This document shows, piece after piece, positions 56,795 to 64,000 of a stretch of DNA of 64,000 bases. Made by a program: the position numbers and the translations under genes. Source of the DNA: Arthrobacter bussei (GTDB lineage: Bacteria; Actinomycetota; Actinomycetes; Actinomycetales; Micrococcaceae); NCBI RefSeq assembly GCF_009377195.2, contig NZ_VJXX01000002.1, forward strand, positions 486,095 through 550,094, written 5' to 3'. Each line of letters opens with the position of its first letter. Positions within the stretch are counted from its first letter, which is position 1. Below the pieces are notes generated by a model, which saw only the letters and a program-made list of their open reading frames with translations, made no database searches and had not been told where the DNA came from.

Positions 56795-58789
56795 TCAGTC
56801 CGCGGGCGTCGGCCGCAGCAGCGGGGCCAGCGTATCGAGTACGGCAGGATCCTCGATCGTGGACGGGACGGCGTACTGCTCCCCCGCGGCCATCTGGCGC
56901 ATGGTCCTGCGCAGGATCTTGCCCGAGCGCGTCTTCGGCAACGCGTCGACGACCACGGCCGACCGGAAGTCCGCCACGGGTCCGATGGTCATGCGTACCA
57001 GGTGCACGAGTTCCGTTTCGAGCGTCGCGGCGTCGATGGTCGAACCTGCCTTCAGGACCAAGTAGCCACGTGCGCGCTGGCCCTTCAGCGGATCGTGGAG
57101 TCCGAGGACCGCGCACTCGGCGACGGCGGGGTGCTGCGCGATGGCCTGCTCGATGGCGCCGGTGGAGAGCCGGTGCCCGGCCACGTTGATGACGTCATCG
57201 GTGCGCCCCATGACGAACACGTAGCCGTCCTCGTCCAGGTAGCCGGAATCCCCGCTGGAGTAGTAGCCGTCGAAGGCCTCGAGGTAGGACTCGCGGTACC
57301 GCTGATCGCTTCCCCACAGGGTCGTCAGGGTGCCCGGCGGGAGCGGGAGGCGCAGGGCGATGCTGCCCTCGAGCCCCGCGGGAACCGGCGCGCCGCTCTC
57401 GTCCAGGACGGCGACGTCGAACCCGGGCGACGGCAGGGACGGTGAGCCCGGCTTCAGCGGGACGCCGCCGAACCCCCGCGGATTGGCGCAGATGGGCCAA
57501 CCGGTCTCCGTCTGCCACCAGTTGTCCACGACCGGGACACCGAGGACGCCACCGATCCAGGCGGAGGTCCCGGTGTCGAGGCGCTCGCCGGCGGAGAAGA
57601 GGGAGTCGAGGGAGGACAGGTCGTGGCCGCGGAGCGCCGAGCCCTCGGGATCGGCCCTGCGGATGGCGCGCAGGGCGGTCGGCGCGGTGAAGAGCACCTT
57701 CGCTCGGTGCTCCTCGATCAGTCGGCCGAATGCACCGGCGTCGGGTGTTCCTACCGGCTTGCCCTCGTAGAGCACCGTCGTCGCTCCTGCCAGGAGCGGC
57801 CCGTAGACGATGTAGGAGTGCCCCACGACCCAGCCGACGTCCGAGGCTGTCACCATGACGTCGCCCGGGCCGATGCCGTAGATGTTCCGCATGGACCAGG
57901 CCAACGCGACGGCGTGCCCGCCGTTGTCCCGCACCACGCCCTTGGGGGAGCCGGTGGTGCCGGAGGTGTAGAGGATGTAGAGCGGATCGGTCGCCGCCAC
58001 GTCGACGGGAGCGACCGGCTCGGCCCGCGCGACGGCGTCGTCCCAGTCGACCCACGGCGCGTCACCGCCGGTGGTCGAGGAGCCGGCCGCGGAGGAGCGA
58101 CCGTCCCCTGACCCGTCGTCCGGAGCCTCCCCGGCGCCGCGGTCGAAGCCATCACGATGCTTGACGACCACGGGCGTCCCCGTGCTGCCGGCGAGCGCGA
58201 GTGCCTCCCGGACGGCCGGCAGGTACTCGACGCGCCGACCCGGCTCGAACCCGCCCGTCGCAGTGACCACCGCCGCAGGTCCGGCGTCCCGGATGCGCGC
58301 GGCGAGTTCGGCGGGGGCGAATCCCCCGAATACCACCGAGTGCACCGCCCCGAGGCGCGCCGTCGCCAGCATGGCGATGACGGCTTCGGGGATCATCGGC
58401 AGGTACACGAGGACGCGGTCGCCCTTGCCGACGCCGAGCCCGGCGAGGACACCCGCGAAGACCGCCACCTCGTCCCGCAGCTCGACGTAGGTGTAGCTGC
58501 GCCGCAGACCCAGCATCGCGGAGTCGTACACGAGGGCCGTCCGCATGCCGTGTCCCGCGTCGACGTGGCGATCGAGGGCGTTGTGGCTCGTGTTGAGCGT
58601 GGCGGAGGGGAACCACCGGTAGAGGGGCGCGGACGTGGTGTCGAGTGCCGAGGTGGGTGCGGCCGACCAGTCGACCGCCTCCGCGGCAGCGAGCCAGAAC
58701 CGCTCGGGATCGGCGAGGCTCTCGGCGTGCAGCGCCACGTACTCGTTCCACGGGGTATTGCCTCCGGCATCCATCGCTGCTGCAGCCAT
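56795..58789 (-). CDS. prpE: Propionyl-CoA synthetase (PrpE-like acyl-CoA synthetase)
   Basis: The 664-residue AMP-forming synthetase has the ATP loop YTSGTTGSPKGVVRDNGGH (about residue 270), VDNWWQTETGWPI, YSSGDSGYLDEDGYVFVMGRTDDVINVAGHR and the adenylation lysine in LPKTRSGKILRR near 620. The RDNGGH version of the loop and the neighbouring prpDBC genes indicate propionate rather than acetate. A 25-residue Gly/Ser/Asp-rich insert lies at about 215-240. The ATG at 58789 has GGGAGG before it. Divergent transcription from gntR-prpDBC places both under the TGTATACA operators. Confidence 0.9.
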   Translation of the reverse strand: MAAAAMDAGGNTPWNEYVALHAESLADPERFWLAAAEAVDWSAAPTSALDTTSAPLYRWFPSATLNTSHNALDRHVDAGHGMRTALVYDSAMLGLRRSYTYVELRDEVAVFAGVLAGLGVGKGDRVLVYLPMIPEAVIAMLATARLGAVHSVVFGGFAPAELAARIRDAGPAAVVTATGGFEPGRRVEYLPAVREALALAGSTGTPVVVKHRDGFDRGAGEAPDDGSGDGRSSAAGSSTTGGDAPWVDWDDAVARAEPVAPVDVAATDPLYILYTSGTTGSPKGVVRDNGGHAVALAWSMRNIYGIGPGDVMVTASDVGWVVGHSYIVYGPLLAGATTVLYEGKPVGTPDAGAFGRLIEEHRAKVLFTAPTALRAIRRADPEGSALRGHDLSSLDSLFSAGERLDTGTSAWIGGVLGVPVVDNWWQTETGWPICANPRGFGGVPLKPGSPSLPSPGFDVAVLDESGAPVPAGLEGSIALRLPLPPGTLTTLWGSDQRYRESYLEAFDGYYSSGDSGYLDEDGYVFVMGRTDDVINVAGHRLSTGAIEQAIAQHPAVAECAVLGLHDPLKGQRARGYLVLKAGSTIDAATLETELVHLVRMTIGPVADFRSAVVVDALPKTRSGKILRRTMRQMAAGEQYAVPSTIEDPAVLDTLAPLLRPTPAD

Positions 58790-58852
58790 GCTCGCCCTCC
58801 CTTGCGCGTGGAGAGGAGAGTACCACGGGCCCTGAGCTGATGGAGCAGCTCC

Positions 58853-58860
58853 TGTATACA
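58853..58860. promoter_or_regulatory. Operator half of the prp control region (TGTATACA, copy 1)
   Basis: An 8-bp perfect palindrome lies 64 bp upstream of the prpE start, in the divergent region. Its centre is 63 bp from the second copy. FCD-type GntR regulators commonly bind sites with ATAC/GTAT cores. Confidence 0.55.
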
Positions 58861-58913
58861 CGGAAGGAACACAGCTCCTACCGCGGGCGGCAACCCTTGC
58901 TTCTGGCGTGCTG

Positions 58914-58925
58914 AATGTATACATT
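58914..58925. promoter_or_regulatory. Operator of the prp control region (AATGTATACATT, copy 2)
   Basis: A 12-bp perfect palindrome contains the TGTATACA core. It lies 53-64 bp upstream of the preferred gntR GTG start, and overlaps the alternative ATG start at 58915. Likely target of the GntR protein encoded next to it. Confidence 0.65.
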
Positions 58926-58977
58926 CAAGCGGAAGGCCGGGCTGCGCCCCGGCGACGACGAACAGCCGGAGGTCGGT

Positions 58978-59664
58978 GTGAGAGCGAGTGACCGCGCCTA
59001 CTCCCTGCTCCGCTCGGACATCCTCGAGTGGCGGCTCGCACCCGGCGACGTGCTTGCCGAGGTCGAACAGTCCGCTCGCTTCGGCGTCTCACGGACGCCC
59101 CTGCGCGAAGCCCTCTCGCGCCTCGTCGCCGAAGGACTGGCCACACCGCATGCAGGACGCGGCGTCATGGTGTCCGCCATCTCGCTCGACGCGGTGGCCG
59201 ATCTCTTCGACGTCCGGCTGCCGCTGGAATGCGCGGCCGTGCGCCTTGCCGCCGTGCGGGGATCGGCGGAGGTGTTCGACGCCCTGGCCACGGAGTTCAG
59301 GGCCGCCGGGCAGAGCCTCGAGCACGACGGCGGGCACGAGGACTACTACGCACTCGCCGCCCGGCTCGACCGGGCGATCGACGAAGCAGCCGCCAACTCC
59401 TACCTGTACCAGGCACAGAAATCGATTCGGACGCACCTCGCCCGGGTCAGGCGGCTCGCCCGTGACCAACCGGCGCGGCTACGCGCCTCCGCCCGCGAAC
59501 ACGAGCAGATCGCTCTCGCCGTCGCGGCCGGGAACGCCGACCTCGCCGAGGCCGCCATGCGCGTCCACCTCCACACCAGCCTGCAGCACCTCCTCGACCC
59601 GACGGTCGCCCCGGCGTCGCCTCCCACCACGTTCCGAGATCCACGAAAGGTACACCATGGTTGA
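58978..59664 (+). CDS. GntR-family (FCD) regulator of the prp genes
   Basis: The 228-residue protein has an N-terminal winged helix ([39 protein letters not shown]) and an all-helical FCD ligand domain ([40 protein letters not shown]). I prefer the GTG at 58978, which has GGAGGT just before it. An ATG at 58915 would add 21 residues but has no ribosome-binding site and lies on the operator palindrome. Its stop overlaps the prpD start by 8 bp. It probably controls prpDBC and prpE, with methylcitrate, propionyl-CoA or a related acid as ligand (inference). Confidence 0.88.
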   Translation: MRASDRAYSLLRSDILEWRLAPGDVLAEVEQSARFGVSRTPLREALSRLVAEGLATPHAGRGVMVSAISLDAVADLFDVRLPLECAAVRLAAVRGSAEVFDALATEFRAAGQSLEHDGGHEDYYALAARLDRAIDEAAANSYLYQAQKSIRTHLARVRRLARDQPARLRASAREHEQIALAVAAGNADLAEAAMRVHLHTSLQHLLDPTVAPASPPTTFRDPRKVHHG

Positions 59665-61177
59665 ATTCCACCCTGTCCGCGTCCACCGCAGCGAGGAGAA
59701 CCTCCCGAAGACCGGCCAGCTCGCCTGGAAGATCGCCGAGGTGGCGACCGACCCCGTCGAGGTCACCGCCGATGTCGCGGACATGGTCATCAACCGCATC
59801 ATCGACAACGCCTCCGTGGCCATCGCCTCGCTGAACCGTGCGCCGGTCGTCGCCGCGCGCGCGCAGGCCCTCGGTCATCCCGTGTCCGCCCACGGCAGCG
59901 GCGCCTCCGTGTTCGGCGTCACGGAGCCCGTGTCCGCGGAGTGGGCCGCCTGGGCCAACGGGGTGGCCGTGCGTGAACTCGACTACCACGACACCTTCCT
60001 CGCCGCGGACTACTCCCACCCCGGAGACAACATCCCGCCGATCCTCGCCTCAGCGCAGCACACCGGCGCCTCGGGCCGGGACCTGCTCCGCGCGATCGCC
60101 ACGGGCTACGAGATCCAGGTGGACCTCGTGAAGGCGATCTGCCTGCACGAGCACAAGATCGATCACGTGGCACACCTCGGCCCTTCTGCTGCGGCAGGCA
60201 TCGGCACCCTGCTCGGCCTCGAGGCCGACGTGATCTTCCACGCCGTCGGCCAGGCCCTGCACACGACGACAGCCACCCGCCAGTCCCGCAAGGGCGAGAT
60301 CTCCACCTGGAAGGCGCACGCACCGGCCTTCGCCGGCAAGATGGCCGTCGAGTCGGTCGACCGGGCGATGCGCGGGCAGACCTCCCCCACACCGATCTAC
60401 GAGGGCGAGGACGGCGTGATCGCCTGGCTCCTCGACGGTCCGACCGCCGCCTACGAGGTGCCGCTCCCCACCCGGGGCGAGGCGAAGCGGGCCATCCTCG
60501 ACACCTACACCAAGGAGCACTCGGCCGAGTACCAGGCCCAGGCCTGGATCGACCTCGCACGGCGCCTCCGCGGTGCCCACCCCGAGGTGGCCGACCCGGA
60601 CAACGTCGCGGCCGTCGTCATCCACACGTCCCACCACACCCACTACGTCATCGGGTCCGGTGCCAACGACCCGCAGAAGTACGAGCCCACCGCCTCGCGT
60701 GAGACTCTCGACCACTCCATCCCGTACATCTTCACCGTGGCACTGCAGGACGGCCGCTGGCACCACGAGGACTCCTACGCGCCCGAACGCGCCGCCCGCC
60801 CCGACACCGTGGCGCTGTGGCACAAGGTCACCACGGTCGAGGACCCGGAGTGGACCCGGCGCTACCACTCGCTCGACATCGCCGAGAAGGCCTTCGGCGG
60901 CCGCGTCGAGATCACCCTGACCGACGGGACGGTCATCACGGACGAGATCGCGGTCGCCGATGCGCATCCCCTCGGCGCCCGCCCCTTCGCCCGTGCCGAC
61001 TACGTCGCGAAGCTGCGCATGCTCGCCGAGGGCGTCGTCGAGGACACGGAACTCGACCGGTTCCTCGCGGCCGTCGAGCAGCTTCCGGACCTCCCTGCGG
61101 GATCGCTCGGGCAACTCAACGTCGTCGCCCGTCCAGGCCACCTCGATGCGGTCGCGATGCCGCAGGGACTCCTGTAG
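59657..61177 (+). CDS. prpD: 2-Methylcitrate dehydratase
   Basis: PrpD dehydrates 2-methylcitrate to 2-methyl-cis-aconitate. The 506-residue protein has family marks [45 protein letters not shown] sequence around its active site, [16 protein letters not shown], and [19 protein letters not shown]. The ATG at 59657 has AAAGG before it and overlaps the gntR stop by 8 bp. No acnD/prpF genes follow, so this is the PrpD route. Confidence 0.96.
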   Translation: MVEFHPVRVHRSEENLPKTGQLAWKIAEVATDPVEVTADVADMVINRIIDNASVAIASLNRAPVVAARAQALGHPVSAHGSGASVFGVTEPVSAEWAAWANGVAVRELDYHDTFLAADYSHPGDNIPPILASAQHTGASGRDLLRAIATGYEIQVDLVKAICLHEHKIDHVAHLGPSAAAGIGTLLGLEADVIFHAVGQALHTTTATRQSRKGEISTWKAHAPAFAGKMAVESVDRAMRGQTSPTPIYEGEDGVIAWLLDGPTAAYEVPLPTRGEAKRAILDTYTKEHSAEYQAQAWIDLARRLRGAHPEVADPDNVAAVVIHTSHHTHYVIGSGANDPQKYEPTASRETLDHSIPYIFTVALQDGRWHHEDSYAPERAARPDTVALWHKVTTVEDPEWTRRYHSLDIAEKAFGGRVEITLTDGTVITDEIAVADAHPLGARPFARADYVAKLRMLAEGVVEDTELDRFLAAVEQLPDLPAGSLGQLNVVARPGHLDAVAMPQGLL

Positions 61178-61187
61178 GAGGGCCGGG

Positions 61188-62144
61188 ATGCTGTATTCGA
61201 GCGTCACCGCGACACAGAAACGACGCGCCCTCCGCGACGGGCTGGCCTCGGGCCGTCTCCAGCAGTTCCCCGGCGCCTTCAATCCCCTCTCGGCCCGGCT
61301 GATCGGCGACAAGGGATTCGACGGCGTCTACATCTCGGGCGCCGTGATCGCCGCCGATCTCGGGCTCCCCGACATCGGCCTGACCACGCTGACCGAGGTG
61401 GCGCAGCGGGCCGGACAGATCGCCCGGATGACGGATCTGCCCTGCCTGGTCGACGCCGACACCGGCTTCGGCGAGCCCATGAACGTGGCCCGCAGCGTCC
61501 AGGAACTCGAGAACGCAGGCCTGGCCGGTTGCCACATCGAGGACCAGTTCAACCCCAAGCGGTGTGGTCACCTCGACGGCAAGAACGTCGTCGACCTCGA
61601 CACCGCGGTCAAGCGCATCCGGGCCGCCGCGGACGCACGCCGCGACCCCGACTTCCTCATCATGGCGCGGACCGACATCCGCGGCACGGACAGCCTCACG
61701 GCGGCACAGGACCGCTCCCGCGCACTGGTCGAGGCCGGCGCGGACGCGATCTTCCCGGAGGCGATGCGGAACCTGGACGAGTTCCGTGCCATTCGGGACG
61801 CCGTGGACGTACCGATCCTCGCGAACATGACCGAGTTCGGGAAGAGCGATCTCTTCACGGCCGAGCAGCTCCAGGACGTCGGGGTGAGCATGGTCATCTA
61901 CCCGGTCACGCTCCTGCGCAGTGCGATGGGCGCCGCCGAGCGTACGCTGGACACGATCCGTCTCCACGGCACGCAGCAACCCGCCGTGGAGGGGATGCAG
62001 ACGCGCAGCCGGCTGTACGACCTCGTGGACTACGAGGGCTACAACCGGTTCGACTCGTCCGTCTTCGACTTCGAGGTACCGGGCAGCAGATCCGCCGCCC
62101 CGCCCGCACCCGCAGGATCCGATGCACAGGAGGAGCAATCGTGA
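61188..62144 (+). CDS. prpB: 2-Methylisocitrate lyase
   Basis: PrpB splits 2-methylisocitrate into pyruvate and succinate. The 318-residue PEP mutase/isocitrate lyase-type TIM barrel has VDADTGFGEPMNVARSVQEL and HIEDQFNPKRCGHLDGK, whose KRCGH carries the catalytic cysteine. The ATG at 61188 has AGGAGG before it, 10 bp after prpD. Its stop overlaps the prpC GTG start. The C-terminal 20 residues are Ala/Pro-rich. Confidence 0.96.
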   Translation: MLYSSVTATQKRRALRDGLASGRLQQFPGAFNPLSARLIGDKGFDGVYISGAVIAADLGLPDIGLTTLTEVAQRAGQIARMTDLPCLVDADTGFGEPMNVARSVQELENAGLAGCHIEDQFNPKRCGHLDGKNVVDLDTAVKRIRAAADARRDPDFLIMARTDIRGTDSLTAAQDRSRALVEAGADAIFPEAMRNLDEFRAIRDAVDVPILANMTEFGKSDLFTAEQLQDVGVSMVIYPVTLLRSAMGAAERTLDTIRLHGTQQPAVEGMQTRSRLYDLVDYEGYNRFDSSVFDFEVPGSRSAAPPAPAGSDAQEEQS

Positions 62145-63280
62145 CAGAACCAGAGATCCACAAGGGCCTTGCAGGGGTGGTCGTCGACTACACCGCGATC
62201 TCGAAGGTGAATCCCGAATCCAACTCTCTGCTCTACCGGGGCTACCCCGTCCAGGAGCTGGCCGGCCACCGGGACATGGAAGACGTGGCCTATCTCCTCT
62301 GGAACGGCGAGCTGCCGGACGCCGCGCAACGGCAGGAGTTCGACGCCTTCGAGCGGGCCCACCGCGCCCTGCCCGAGCAGGTCATCGCCGCCATCGACCT
62401 GCTCCCTGCGACGGCGCACCCGATGGACGTGGCACGCACCGCCGTCTCCGTCATGGGGGCGAGCCACCCCCTGGCCGGAGACAACTCGGTCGAGGCGAAC
62501 ATGGAGAAGGCTGCCACGCTCTTCGCGGCCTTCCCCGCCGTCGTCGCCTATGACCAGCGGCGCCGCCGTGGGCAGGCGCTCGTGGAGCCGCGCGACGACC
62601 TCGGCTACTCGGCGAACTTCCTGTGGATGACTTTCGGGGAGGAGGCGCCCACCGAGGTGGTCCACGCCTTCGACGTCTCCATGGTGCTCTACGCCGAGCA
62701 CTCCTTCAACGCCTCGACCTTCACCGCGCGGGTCATCACGTCCACCCTCGCTGACCTGCACTCGGCGGTCACCGGTGCGATCGGCGCTCTCAAGGGAGCT
62801 CTGCACGGCGGAGCCAACGAGGCCGTCATGCACACCTTCGAGGAGATCGGCATCCGCGAGGACGAGAGCGCCGAGGACGCCGCAGTGCGGGCCAAGGCAT
62901 GGATGGAGGACGCCCTCGCGTCGAAGAAGAAGGTGATGGGCTTCGGGCACCGCGTCTACAAGAGCGGCGATTCCCGCGTGCCGACCATGAAGTCCGCCCT
63001 CGACGCGATGATCGAGTACTACGGACGCAGCGAGATCCTCGGCCTCTACTCGGGGCTCGAGACGGCGATGGACGAAGCCAAGGGCATCAAGCCGAACCTC
63101 GACTACCCCGCCGGGCCCACGTATCACCTCATGGGTTTCGACACGGAGATGTTCACCCCGCTCTTCATCGCGGCCCGCATCACCGGCTGGACGGCACACG
63201 TCATGGAGCAGGTGGCCTCGAACTCGCTCATCCGTCCGCTCAGCCTGTACAACGGTCCCGAGGAGCGGCACGTCGACTGA
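62141..63280 (+). CDS. prpC: 2-Methylcitrate synthase
   Basis: PrpC condenses propionyl-CoA with oxaloacetate to 2-methylcitrate. The 379-residue citrate synthase-fold protein has HSFNASTFTARVITST, the catalytic His in LHGGANEAVMH and GFGHRVYKSGDSR, and the Asp in MGFDTEMFTPLF. The GTG start at 62141 has AGGAGGAGC before it and overlaps the prpB stop (GTGA). Context separates it from citrate synthase GltA, though some side activity with acetyl-CoA is usual. It is the last gene before the insertion element. Confidence 0.95.
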   Translation: MTEPEIHKGLAGVVVDYTAISKVNPESNSLLYRGYPVQELAGHRDMEDVAYLLWNGELPDAAQRQEFDAFERAHRALPEQVIAAIDLLPATAHPMDVARTAVSVMGASHPLAGDNSVEANMEKAATLFAAFPAVVAYDQRRRRGQALVEPRDDLGYSANFLWMTFGEEAPTEVVHAFDVSMVLYAEHSFNASTFTARVITSTLADLHSAVTGAIGALKGALHGGANEAVMHTFEEIGIREDESAEDAAVRAKAWMEDALASKKKVMGFGHRVYKSGDSRVPTMKSALDAMIEYYGRSEILGLYSGLETAMDEAKGIKPNLDYPAGPTYHLMGFDTEMFTPLFIAARITGWTAHVMEQVASNSLIRPLSLYNGPEERHVD

Positions 63281-63397
63281 CCCCGGGGGCCGTCACCGGG
63301 CGGACGCGGCGTCGCACCGTCATCGGGCGGAGGACCCGCGGGCCGCGCTCCATCCACCGAGGGTCGCGTCAGCTGACCCGTAGCCGTCGAGGATTGT

Positions 63398-64000
63398 GGG
63401 CTCTTCGTAATTAGGAGTGTAGGTGGGGTCTGAAGCCGCCTGATTCGAGCAGGCTTCGGGCGATGTAGTGGGTGAGGTTCCTGAAGCCCAGAGCCGATCC
63501 ACGCAGGTGCTCGAGCCGCCCATTGATGGCCTCCGTCGGACCGTTCGAGGTGCCGGGGCGGTCGAAGAACGCGAGGACATCAGCGGTCCGTTGTTTCAGG
63601 GTCCGCCCGAGCCGACGAATCTCGACCAGGGCGGTCGGCACGCCGGCGGTGACGGAGTCGATGACGGCTTTCATCATCTGCTTTCCCTTCTTTCTGTCGG
63701 GTTCCCGGTACGCGGCGATGATTCGCTGGTAGATGCCCCAGGTGGCTTCGACCTCGAGGTGATTCTCAGACCTGAACACTGCGTTCAGGCGGGCTTGCTG
63801 CTTCTCGGTGAGCAGATTCGCGCCGGTATGCAGTGTCCGTCGGGCCCGGTAGAGCGGGTCCCCGGACCGGCCCCGGTGACCGGTGGTGGCTTGTTGGACG
63901 CGTTGCCTGCACCGGTCCAACCCATCCCCGGCCAGCCGAACCACGTGGAAGGGATCCATCACCGGGACCGCGCCGGGGAGCTCCTCCGTCGTGGCGGTCT
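63398..64000 (-). mobile_element. ISL3-family insertion sequence, one end (cut by window edge)
   Basis: A transposase fragment extends to the right edge. Its outer end shows GGGCTCTTCGTAATTAGGAG at 63398-63417, directly beyond the transposase stop, which fits the terminal inverted repeat of an ISL3-type element. The other end and any 8-bp target duplication are outside the window. It lies 117 bp past prpC and does not disrupt it. Confidence 0.75.
63411..64000 (-). CDS. ISL3-family transposase, C-terminal part
   Basis: About 196 C-terminal residues are visible. They include VMDPFHVVRLAGDGLDRCR with one DDE-type Asp, YRARRTLHTGANLLTEKQQ, and the C-terminal GTSNGPTEAINGRLEHLRG, whose Glu is the last catalytic residue, followed by GFRNLTHYIARSLLESGG. 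This is the DDE domain of ISL3 transposases. The reading frame is intact up to the window edge, so the element may be active. The TAA stop lies within the putative terminal repeat. Confidence 0.92.
   Translation of the reverse strand, partial: TATTEELPGAVPVMDPFHVVRLAGDGLDRCRQRVQQATTGHRGRSGDPLYRARRTLHTGANLLTEKQQARLNAVFRSENHLEVEATWGIYQRIIAAYREPDRKKGKQMMKAVIDSVTAGVPTALVEIRRLGRTLKQRTADVLAFFDRPGTSNGPTEAINGRLEHLRGSALGFRNLTHYIARSLLESGGFRPHLHS

Overview
This is a high-GC, gene-dense stretch of chromosome from an actinobacterium, most likely an Arthrobacter-type member of the Micrococcaceae. The evidence is the gene content and order: a complete mur/fts division cluster, mycothione reductase, a PknL/Rv2175c-type pair, a gcvH-garA-ftsR block and a parA-scpAB-rluB-cmk-der block. 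MurE also carries a DDPH specificity motif that fits an L-lysine peptidoglycan. The genus is inference; the class is secure. Almost everything is core genome. The only mobile DNA is the end of an ISL3-type element at the right edge.

Region 1 (1-18.4 kb, all minus strand) is the division and cell wall (dcw) cluster. In transcription order it is mraZ, rsmH, ftsL, ftsI, murE, murF, mraY, murD, ftsW, murG, murC, ftsQ, ftsZ, pgeF, yggS-type and sepF (cut by the left edge). Most junctions are 4-bp ATGA overlaps or butt joints. Three 10-bp-spaced TGGRG boxes upstream of mraZ match a MraZ operator, and ftsZ has its own upstream region with an unusual palindromic repeat. Region 2 (18.4-27 kb) holds a DUF3040 membrane protein, DNA polymerase IV, a polyprenyl synthetase, an Rv2175c-type DNA-binding protein, a secreted four-LysM lytic transglycosylase and a PASTA-domain Ser/Thr kinase.

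Region 3 (27-40 kb) is metabolism: class II DAHP synthase, PlsC acyltransferase, a small membrane protein, ROK glucokinase, long-chain acyl-CoA synthetase, mycothione reductase, an orphan MinD/EspI-like ATPase and pyruvate carboxylase. Region 4 (40-44.6 kb) is an orphan ParA-like ATPase convergent with MerR regulator, DUF151 nuclease-like protein, FtsR-type MerR regulator, GarA/OdhI-type FHA protein and gcvH, followed by tRNA-Pro(GGG). Region 5 (44.6-52.2 kb, minus strand) is parA, scpA, scpB, rluB, tyrA, cmk and der.

Region 6 (52.4-56.8 kb) is a dicarboxylate transporter (dctA) divergent from its probable CitA/DcuS-type two-component system, with a GTGA-N6-TCAC palindrome between them. Region 7 (56.8-63.3 kb) is the methylcitrate pathway: prpE divergent from gntR-prpD-prpB-prpC, with two TGTATACA operators in the shared control region. 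Region 8 (63.4-64 kb) is the truncated ISL3-type transposase.

I did not find a clearly new system. The most unusual points are the kinase/LysM-transglycosylase/Rv2175c neighbourhood, two orphan ParA/MinD-type ATPases, the ftsZ and prp control regions, a kinase with an enlarged ATP lid, a repeat-built RGG-like tail on RluB, and a reading-frame switch at the 3' end of dinB.
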